Assembly (NCBI GenBank): GCA_002495685.1
Contig: DAGJ01000002.1
Location: forward strand, 49,760 to 113,759
Length of the DNA: 64,000 bases
Source of the DNA: Methanobrevibacter sp. UBA412
GTDB taxonomy: Archaea > Methanobacteriota > Methanobacteria > Methanobacteriales > Methanobacteriaceae
Direction: 5' to 3'
Both the position numbers and the translations under genes were made by a program. The notes under the pieces are model-generated. The model was not told where the DNA came from. It worked only from the letters and a program-made list of their open reading frames with translations, and ran no database searches. How positions within the stretch are numbered: position 1 is the stretch's first letter; every line of letters starts with the position of its first letter. Positions 56,721 to 64,000 of this stretch are shown piece by piece.

Positions 56721-57785
56721 ATGATGAAAAGTTTAAAAGTAGAGTTACATCATCTAAATGATGTGCGTAAAATTATTGCAGAAAAAGAATTAATGAATAT
56801 GAACTATAAAATCAAAACAGATAAAGATTACGGTTACATACCTATAAAAGAAATAGCCACCCCAACATTAATAGAAGAAATAAAAAACACTTTACAACTA
56901 CCAGAATTAAACATCAGCAATTATGAAACCGAATTAGTAGCTACAAAACATTACCCTAAAAGTATAACTGAAGCATTAAAAGGAAAACTAAACCCAACAG
57001 AAATTGAAGAACTAAAAAAAAGTTTCGACACTATAGGAAACATTGTAATACTAGAAATACCCAAAGAATTGGAAAAATATAAAAAAACCATTGGAGAAGC
57101 AACATTAAACTTCACAAAAAGAACAAGTGTATATATGAAAAAAAGTCCAATAGAAGGAGTAACCCGAACAAGACAATTAGAACTTATTGCCGGAGAAAAT
57201 AATCCTATAACCATACATAAAGAACATGGTACTAGATTAAAATTAGATGTTACTAATGTATACTTTTCACCAAGACTAGCAACAGAACGTAAAAGAGTAT
57301 CCGATAACGTGAAAGAAGATGAAAAAATATTAGACATGTTCTGTGGAATTGGACCATTCCCCATAGTTATAGCTCATAATAAAAAATGCCAAATAACAGC
57401 TGTAGATATAAATGAATATGCTATAAAATATTTAAAAGAAAATATTAAGTTAAACAAATTAAAAGGAAGTATAAACCCTATATGTGGAGACATTATTGAA
57501 GTATCCGAAAATAATTTAACAAACCAAAAATTTGATCGTATAATAATGAATTTACCTGGATTAGCATATCAATTCTTAGATTTAGCAATAAAACATGTTG
57601 AAAATGAAGGAATAATAAATTATTATGAATTTAGTGACAATTTTGGACAAGGAATAGAACGTATACAAAAAGCAGCACATAAACAAAATAAAAATGTTGA
57701 AATATTAGAAAATCGGAAAGTGAAAAGTAGTAGTCCTGGAATGTGGCATGTTGGTATTGATGCTAAAATAACTGAAAAAGAATAA
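56721..57785 (+). CDS. trm5: tRNA (guanine-37-N1)-methyltransferase Trm5
   Basis: The 354-residue protein has the archaeal Trm5 order: an N-terminal D1-like domain (KSLKVELHHLNDVRKIIAEK), a central D2 part (EIEELKKSFDTIGNIVILEI, then HKEHGTRLKLDVTNVYFSPR near 175-194) and a Rossmann SAM domain with ILDMFCGIGPFPI near 212. The catalytic region MNLPGLAYQFLDLA is near 285. It makes m1G37 in tRNA, needed for reading-frame maintenance, and begins wyosine synthesis. ATG 56721 follows AGTGAT; an earlier ATG at 56694 adds nine atypical residues. Confidence 0.92.
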   Translation: MMKSLKVELHHLNDVRKIIAEKELMNMNYKIKTDKDYGYIPIKEIATPTLIEEIKNTLQLPELNISNYETELVATKHYPKSITEALKGKLNPTEIEELKKSFDTIGNIVILEIPKELEKYKKTIGEATLNFTKRTSVYMKKSPIEGVTRTRQLELIAGENNPITIHKEHGTRLKLDVTNVYFSPRLATERKRVSDNVKEDEKILDMFCGIGPFPIVIAHNKKCQITAVDINEYAIKYLKENIKLNKLKGSINPICGDIIEVSENNLTNQKFDRIIMNLPGLAYQFLDLAIKHVENEGIINYYEFSDNFGQGIERIQKAAHKQNKNVEILENRKVKSSSPGMWHVGIDAKITEKE

Positions 57786-57794
57786 AAAAAAGGT

Positions 57795-58724
57795 TTATAA
57801 TGGTTTAATTATTCCTTCTTCAGTTATAATTCCTGTAATTAAATCTGATGGAATAATATCAAAAGCAGGATTAATTACTTCTGTTCCTTTCGGACATATT
57901 CTACATTTACCATAGTAACGTACTTCATCACCATCACGTTCTTCTATAGTAGTATCAAAAATATTTGATTCTTTATCAAAGGTACTTAAAGGAGCTGCAA
58001 CATAAAATGGAACATTGAAACGTTTAGCTGCAAGAGCAACCATAAGAGAACCAATTTTATTTATAACTCCACCATTAGCTATACGGTCTGCACCTATAAC
58101 AACTTTATCAATCATTTTTTGACTCATTAAGTAACCAGATGCCACATCAGGAATTAATTTAACTGGAATGTTTTCTTCTTGCATTTCCCATACACTTAAT
58201 CTTGCTCCTTGACCTCGTGGACGTGTTTCATCACATATAACATCTATTTTTTTACCTTGATTATGAGCAGATCTAATAACTCCTAAAGCGGTCCCATAAT
58301 CTACACATGCTAATGCTCCAGCATTACAATGAGTTAAAATTGTATCTCCCTCATCAATGATTTCTGAACCATATTTCCCAATACTTAAATTGGTTTCTAT
58401 ATCTTCATCATACATTTGTATTGCTTCTGTTAAAGGATTATCTGATTTAAGAACACGATTTACTGCCCAAAATAAGTTAATTGCAGTTGGTCTTGAAGCT
58501 TTAATTTCTTTTGCAGCAAGATTAAGATCAACACCTTCTTTATCTGCAAGTACCATACCAAATGCTGCTGCAACACCAATAGCTGGTGCTCCTCTAACTG
58601 TCATGTTTTTTATTGCTTGTATAACATCTTGGTAAGTATTACAATAAACATAAGTTAATTCATCAGGTAATTTAGTTTGATCTATAAGTTTTAATTTATT
58701 ATTTTCCCATTCTAATGTTTTCAT
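57795..58724 (-). CDS. MtnA-type isomerase (S-methyl-5-thioribose-1-phosphate isomerase family)
   Basis: The 309-residue protein belongs to the aIF-2B/MtnA family: NMTVRGAPAIGVAAAFGM near residue 40, LTHCNAGALACVDYGTALG with the catalytic Cys, CDETRPRGQGARL and IGADRIANGGVINKIGSLM with the catalytic Asp. It isomerises methylthioribose-1-phosphate to the ribulose form. In methanogens, relatives may act on other pentose-1-phosphates, so substrate is not certain. ATG 58724 is chosen with GTGAT just upstream. Its stop is 9 bp from that of trm5 (convergent). Confidence 0.9.
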   Translation of the reverse strand: MKTLEWENNKLKLIDQTKLPDELTYVYCNTYQDVIQAIKNMTVRGAPAIGVAAAFGMVLADKEGVDLNLAAKEIKASRPTAINLFWAVNRVLKSDNPLTEAIQMYDEDIETNLSIGKYGSEIIDEGDTILTHCNAGALACVDYGTALGVIRSAHNQGKKIDVICDETRPRGQGARLSVWEMQEENIPVKLIPDVASGYLMSQKMIDKVVIGADRIANGGVINKIGSLMVALAAKRFNVPFYVAAPLSTFDKESNIFDTTIEERDGDEVRYYGKCRICPKGTEVINPAFDIIPSDLITGIITEEGIIKPL

Positions 58725-58803
58725 ATTAATCACAGTTTAAGTTAAAAAAAAATTATTGTAAATTAAGTATTTTAAAAAAAGATTAAAAAAAAATTTTAAT
58801 TAT

Positions 58804-59709
58804 TTAGTAATGACTTTGTGGTGTTCTTCCAAGGTATCTATCTGAGCCATGTTTTCCAGGAATTCCATAGGCATCAGCACGACATTGAGTACATGCACGG
58901 AATACTGGCATTATTTCTTCTACTTCATCTCTTACTTTTTCCATCATTTCGCATCCAGGTCTTTCATAATCTTTCATTTTGTTTAATGGAATTAAAGGTA
59001 AGATATTCATTATAGATGCTCCTCGTGCTTTAACTTCTTTTGCTATGTCTACTATGTGTTCATCGTTTAATCCAGGTATTAGTACTGTGTTTACTTTAAC
59101 AACTACTCCATCATTGGTGACTTTTTCTATACCTTCTAATTGGTTTTTGAGTAATATTTCTGCTGCTTCTTTTCCTTTGTATACTTGTCCTTCATATACT
59201 ACAAAGGAGTAAATATCTTTTCCTATTTCCGGATCAACTGCATTAACTGTTACTGTTACTGAGTTTACTCCTAATTCTGCTATTCTATCTGCATATTTTG
59301 GTAGTAGTAATCCATTTGTACTCATACATTTGATTAGGTCCGGTTTTTCTTTTCCTATTTTTTCAAAGAATTCGAATGTTTCATCGTTTGCTAGTGCATC
59401 TCCTGGACCTGCTACTCCTACAACTGCTATTGGTCCTTCTTTTGTAACTTCTTTTACATGTTCTAATGCTTCATCAGGTTTCATTACACATGATGCTACT
59501 CCGGGTCTGTTTTCTTCTGTGTTGAGTGATCTTGTACAGAAGTTACATGCTATATTACATTTTGGTGCTATTGGTACATGTGCTCTTCCTACTTTATCAT
59601 GTATTTTTTCATTAAAACAAGGGTGTGCTCTAGTTAGATGTGCAAATTTTGATCCATTGTGTTTTCCTTCTTCTATTTTTTTTCCTTGGTTTGGTTTTTT
59701 TGTTTCCAT
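58804..59709 (-). CDS. nifB: NifB-type radical SAM protein (nitrogenase cofactor core synthesis family)
   Basis: The 301-residue protein has HLTRAHPCFNEKIHDKVGR near residue 26, CNIACNFCTRSLNTEENRPG near 53 (CxxxCxxC), VGVAGPGDALAN near 97, MSTNGLLLPKYADRI near 130 and a C-terminal CTQCRADAYG near 272. These are the three cluster-ligand regions of NifB, which fuses two 4Fe-4S clusters and inserts carbide to give NifB-co. It lacks the NifX-like C-terminal domain, as in other archaea. No nifHDK or nifE/N is in the window. ATG 59709 is chosen because GGGGAT lies about 10 nt upstream; ATGs at 59718 and 59727 are alternatives. Confidence 0.9.
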   Translation of the reverse strand: METKKPNQGKKIEEGKHNGSKFAHLTRAHPCFNEKIHDKVGRAHVPIAPKCNIACNFCTRSLNTEENRPGVASCVMKPDEALEHVKEVTKEGPIAVVGVAGPGDALANDETFEFFEKIGKEKPDLIKCMSTNGLLLPKYADRIAELGVNSVTVTVNAVDPEIGKDIYSFVVYEGQVYKGKEAAEILLKNQLEGIEKVTNDGVVVKVNTVLIPGLNDEHIVDIAKEVKARGASIMNILPLIPLNKMKDYERPGCEMMEKVRDEVEEIMPVFRACTQCRADAYGIPGKHGSDRYLGRTPQSHY

Positions 59710-59974
59710 AAGTATCATTATCCCCATTTTTTTATTAATTTTAATTTTTTTTCTTTTACTTTTGTTTATTTTTTTATTTTTTATGTATTTAAGTTTATGA
59801 TTTTAATTTTTTTAACTTAATTATAGTTAGTATAAGAGCAAACTATTATATAAACTTAACTATTGTTATAATTTATTTTAATAAAAATATTGAAAAAAGT
59901 ATTAAAAATATTTTAAAAAAAAGAAAAAGAAAAAGAAGAAAATAATTTAAACAAAAATTAAGGACAAAAAATCC

Positions 59975-62900
59975 TTAACTTTCATCATCATCATTAATAT
60001 CTTCTAAATCTCCATTTTTATTTGTTTCATATTCTTCCTCATATCTTCTTCTTCTCATAACAGAAGTAGAAGTAGTGGTTGCTTGAACATTAGATGTATT
60101 TGGAGTGTTGCTAGTAGATTCAGAATTTGCACTAGAAGATTCTGCATTACTAGATGCAACATTATTTGTTTGAGCATTAGCAGTAGCAGCGTTAGCAGCA
60201 TTTTGAGCAACAGTTAAACCATTACGATCTAAACCATTTGCATCATAACCTGCTGCATTATATCCAGCAGCATTGAATCCATTTGCATCATAACCATTAC
60301 TATCAAATCCATTACTATCTAAAACATTATTGGTACTATCGGTATTTACAGTAGAATCAGTAACACCATCATTATTAACAGTATCACTTACTCCAGAATC
60401 AATAACAACATCACTATCATCAGTAGGTGTATTATCATCCACATCAGTAGTAGTATCATCACTTGCATCTGAAGCTGGTGTTTCTATAATAGGAACACTA
60501 TCATCATCTACAGGAGTATTAGTATTATCATCACCAATAACATTATCAGAACCATCATCTACAGGTACATCAGGTGTAACTGGAGTTTCAGGAACTACAG
60601 GTTCAGTAGGAGTAACAGGAGTTTCAGGTTCAGTAGGAGTTGTAGGTTCACTAGGAGTTGTAGAATCATCCTTATCACCCTCACTTTCACCAGGTTCAGT
60701 AGGAATTGTAGGTCCAGTAGGAGTTTCAGGTTCATCAGGATCAGGTACTTCTTCAGCTTCATTTACAATTAAACTAGAAACATAAGAATCTAACATAAAG
60801 TAAATATTACCGAAAGGTAAACTTGCTTTAGGCATACCATTAGAAACATTTCCTTGAGTACTATTACCAGATTCATTATCTGTAGCATTCATACCAAAGT
60901 CAAGGGAGAAATCAGGAGTTACAGTATCATTTCCTAAACTAAATACAACAGTAAATACACCAGATTCATTAACAACTTCAACAGTAAGATAATTGTTTAT
61001 AGTTATACCAGTAACATCACTATCAGTTACTGAATTATTACCCCACCAGTTAGAATCTGCATTATTATCAGATCCACCGTTAACGAATAATCCACCTTTT
61101 ACATTATTGTAAATTCTATTATTATTAATAGTAATATTGTTGGAACCATCTAATTCAATTCCATAATATCCATTATTAGTAATTGTATTACCAATTATGT
61201 TAACATTATTAGAACCAAATGAGTTAATACCAGTACCTTTATTATTACTAATATTATTATATTTAATGTTTCCATCTTTACAATTTGCAAGGTAAATAGC
61301 ATTAGATGAAACTAATTTACCATTATTTGTTATAATAGAGTTAAGTATATTGAAGTCATTTACATTCTTTAAGTATATTGCATAGTAAGGTACTTTATTA
61401 ATTTCCACATTTTCAATATTTAAATTGTTAATGTTTCCACTATTATCTGCAATTGCATATATTCCACTGTCACCAGTAGATGCAAGTTTTAAATTAGATA
61501 AGGTTACATCACTTATTTTATCATTACCTTTTGCTTCTAATCTAACAGCAGAGTAAGTAGCACTTATATTACAATTATCAACTTTAATGTTAGAACTAGT
61601 AGATATAGTTTTACTACTTTCATCATTAGAGTAAATGTATATTCCATAATTAGAAGCTTTAAGGTTACTGTTTGTAATACTTGAATCTTTAACATTAGCT
61701 AAGTAAATAGCATTACCTTTAGTAACATCAATATCTACATTATCAATATTAGCTGATCCTCCAATAATTTCAAGTCCATTTTTGAACATTCCATTAATGA
61801 TTACATTATTAAACTTGGAATTTATAACATTATCAGCATATACTGCTTGGTTAAGAATTTTTTTACTTGATTTGAAGTTAGAATTTGATATGTATAATTG
61901 TTCTGTACCAATTGCATATACAAACCCATTAGTGTATTTGGTATTGTCAAAATTACTGTTACTTATAGTGACACTGTCACCATTATTACAGAATATTGCA
62001 CTACCCATACCAGTAGAGGTTTCGTATAATCCATTGTTAGTAAAATTACAGTTATCAACAACTACAGTACCATTAGTACGTATAGCAGCTCCTGCATCAC
62101 CAGCCATATTATTTTCAAAATTACTGTTATATATAAGTAAAGTTGCATCTGCACTATTTATAGCTCCACCACGAGAAAGACCATCACTTGCTCCAATATT
62201 ATTAGCATTAGATAAAGTGTTTCCGAAGAAATCAGAATCTGAAATGGTTAAGTCTGAATTGTAAGCTCTTATAGCACCACCATAGGAATAAGCACTATTA
62301 TATTTAAATTTTGAATTTGTAATACTACTCATACCTTTAGCATTTGAAAGATAGATTGCTCCACCTTGTGCTTGTTTATTAGTATTAGTTACACTGTTTT
62401 TGTAGAATGTAGTAGAATCAATAGTTACAGGATTAATAGAGTATATAGCTCCTCCACCAACTTTAGCAGTGTTGGTATTAAATTCAGAACCTGTAATAGT
62501 TAAACTACCAGCATTATAAATTGCACCACCATTATTTGCAGTGTTACCTGTAAAAGTTGAATCTGTAATGGTTAACTCATTATTATTATAGATTGCTCCA
62601 CCATTACTGTTTACTTTATTATTAGTAAAAGTTGAACTTTCAATAGTTGCTTTACCAGTGTTGTAAACTGCTTCTCCATTATTATTAGTAAAAGTTGAAT
62701 CAATGATACTTAATACACCATTATTATTGATTGCTCCACCATTAATAGTATTTTTAAAAGTTGAACCAGTGATAGTTGCATCTGCATCTTTTTGATTATT
62801 GATCACACCACCATTGTTTCCATTGTTACTATCAAATGTAGAATCAGTAATAGTTAAACTACCTAAATTGTAAATTACACCACCATTATTAGCTTTATTA

Positions 62901-63649
62901 TTGGTGAATGTAGAACCAGATATAGTTAATACACCAGTTTTACTATTATATATTACTCCACCATAATTACCTGCATTAATGTTAGTAAAAGTACAATTAA
63001 TTATATTAAGTAATCCATTGTTCCATGCTAATCCACCTTTATCTCTTCCATTAAAATTAGTAAATTGAAGATTTTCAAGGGTTAAACTAATATCTTCACT
63101 AATACTGAAATATCCACCATTACTTTGACTAATAGTTACAGTAGCATCAGGTGCTGCTGTTAAAGTTAAATCTTTATCAATGGTAGTTTTTCCATTAAGA
63201 ACATAATTTCCACTAGAAATTATTATAGTAGAACCAGATTGAGCATTTTTAATTGCATCATTAATATTATTATATGGATTATCTGAGGTACCATTACCAT
63301 CTTGGGTATTGGATCCATCAACATAAACATTATTGGATTAATCATCACCTATACTAGATAATACTTCATTAGAATAAGCATTATTTGTATTATCTGTAGC
63401 TAAGACATTTCCACTTTGAGAATTAGAGTTATCACTAAGATTATCATTTACAGTACTTGATGTATTCCCTACATCGCTAATTTGAGTACTAGTAGATAAA
63501 ACAGTGTTTGAGTCCCCTAAATCCCCATTAGTGGTATTAGGAGCATCCGCAGCAAAAGCAGATCCCATTGCCACAGCACACACCATACTAAATATAAGCA
63601 CAACACATATAGGAATCCATTTGTCTACTTTAGAGTTTTCACTTTTCAC
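59975..63649 (-). pseudogene. Large beta-helix adhesin-like protein interrupted by one in-frame stop
   Basis: GTG 63649 is the likely start because AAGGAGGTG lies 7 nt upstream. A signal peptide follows (KWIPICVVLIFSMVCAVAMG, cleavage near SAFA-AD) and a Ser/Asn/Thr-rich part ending LSSIGDD. TAA at 63338-63340 breaks the frame, which then continues without another stop to 59975 (about 1,120 codons). The continuation has VYVDGSNTQDGNGTSDNPY, many right-handed beta-helix repeats of the NNGGAIYN and ITDSTFTGN kind, a Pro/Thr/Glu linker, a DSNGFDSNGYDANG repeat and a C-terminus with MRRRRYEEEYE. Intact, it would be a very large surface adhesin. Confidence 0.85.
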
Positions 63650-63700
63650 GATTTTCACCTCCTTCATGCCAAATTAAGATAAAAATTATTTTTGTAATTT

Positions 63701-63718
63701 GTGGAAAATTTTTTCCAC
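63701..63718. promoter_or_regulatory. 18-bp palindrome in the adhesin leader
   Basis: GTGGAAAA-TT-TTTTCCAC has perfect 8-bp arms. The adhesin TATA box (minus strand, TTTATATA at 63752-63759) places the start of transcription near 63732, so the palindrome falls at about +14 to +31. It may be an operator or an RNA hairpin that affects translation. The remaining sequence to 64000 holds no gene that I can see. Confidence 0.55.
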
Positions 63719-64000
63719 TCCTTATAATGATAGATAATATGACATTACTATTATATAAATATATTCTATTAATAGCAAACAATTATAGAAAAACTAAAAA
63801 AAATAAAATTTAATATATGCATTAAATAGTCTTATTTTCCAAATAAAAACTTAAAACATGATTAAATAACTAAGAAATAGTTATTTAAATTTTTAAGTAA
63901 AATAGATTTTACTATTTAAAATAAAAATATTTTGAAAATCTTAAAGAAATTAAAAAAAGGATATTTTAAATAAAAAGGGCTTTGTAGAAACCCTATTTTT

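Noticed and set aside
60330..62264. Plus-strand open frames of 151 and 160 residues opposite the adhesin
   Set aside because: They mirror the repetitive adhesin codons (Ser/Val/Thr and Leu/Ile), have no ribosome sites and no known motif.

Overview
The window reads as a chromosomal segment of a very AT-rich methanogenic archaeon of the order Methanobacteriales, most likely Methanosphaera or a close relative. This is inferred from gene content, because no database search was possible. Supporting markers are heterodisulfide reductase HdrC/HdrB, 2-phosphoglycerate kinase (cyclic 2,3-diphosphoglycerate synthesis), archaeal SRP19 and 7S RNA, a Cdc6/Orc1 homologue, diphthine synthase, Trm5, stand-alone PurS/PurQ, TATA-box promoters, and large Asn/Ser/Thr-rich adhesin-like surface proteins typical of gut Methanobacteriales. 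Only the tRNA and the SRP RNA are GC-rich.

Layout. 0-7 kb: a cut glycosyltransferase, glmS, the purC-purS-purQ operon followed by cobA (SUMT), and a B12-type radical SAM protein. 7-13 kb: a polysaccharide flippase, hemD, a second glycosyltransferase, SRP19, a DHH/RecJ-like nuclease and an HTH regulator, all on the plus strand. 13-18 kb: a DEAD-box helicase, an FkbM-type methyltransferase broken by a 10-bp tandem duplication, and a translationally coupled pair made of a solo Cas4-like nuclease and a large protein of unknown family. 18-25 kb: small unknown proteins, a radical SAM protein, an aminotransferase, a CDF transporter, tRNA-Ser(GCT), SRP RNA, a CBS protein and 2-phosphoglycerate kinase. 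25-32 kb: four tandem paralogous 14-TM MFS exporters and a phosphoesterase. 32-36 kb: two small conserved methanogen proteins, hdrC-hdrB (HdrC carries a 216-residue acidic N-terminal extension) and a TGT-like protein. 36-39 kb: an adhesin-like pseudogene. 39-42 kb: the feoAB iron locus with two DtxR-type operator palindromes and a feoA that lacks a start codon. 42-46 kb: a RhuM-like gene with an internal deletion between two 300-bp direct repeats, then 1.8 kb without genes.

46-54 kb: a folate cyclo-ligase homologue, rubredoxin-glutamate synthase, rubrerythrin, small zinc-ribbon and PsbP-like proteins, a short Cdc6/Orc1 next to a possible origin, and a solo CARF-HEPN (TIGR02710-like) ribonuclease. 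54.5-55.5 kb: three tandem copies, about 400 bp apart, of an apparently undescribed structured RNA, each with its own TATA box and with compensatory changes in its stems. 55.6-64 kb: dphB, trm5, an MtnA-like isomerase, an orphan NifB, and a large beta-helix adhesin interrupted by one in-frame stop.

HemD and CobA together supply uroporphyrinogen III and precorrin-2 for the tetrapyrrole cofactors of methanogenesis. The glycosyltransferases, flippase, GlmS and FkbM enzyme are consistent with surface polysaccharide synthesis. Rubrerythrin, the rubredoxin fusion, FeoAB and Hdr form the iron and redox component. The most notable unexplained features are the three-copy RNA family, the Cas4-like/unknown pair, the HdrC extension, and the repeated pattern of surface genes disabled by a single small lesion.
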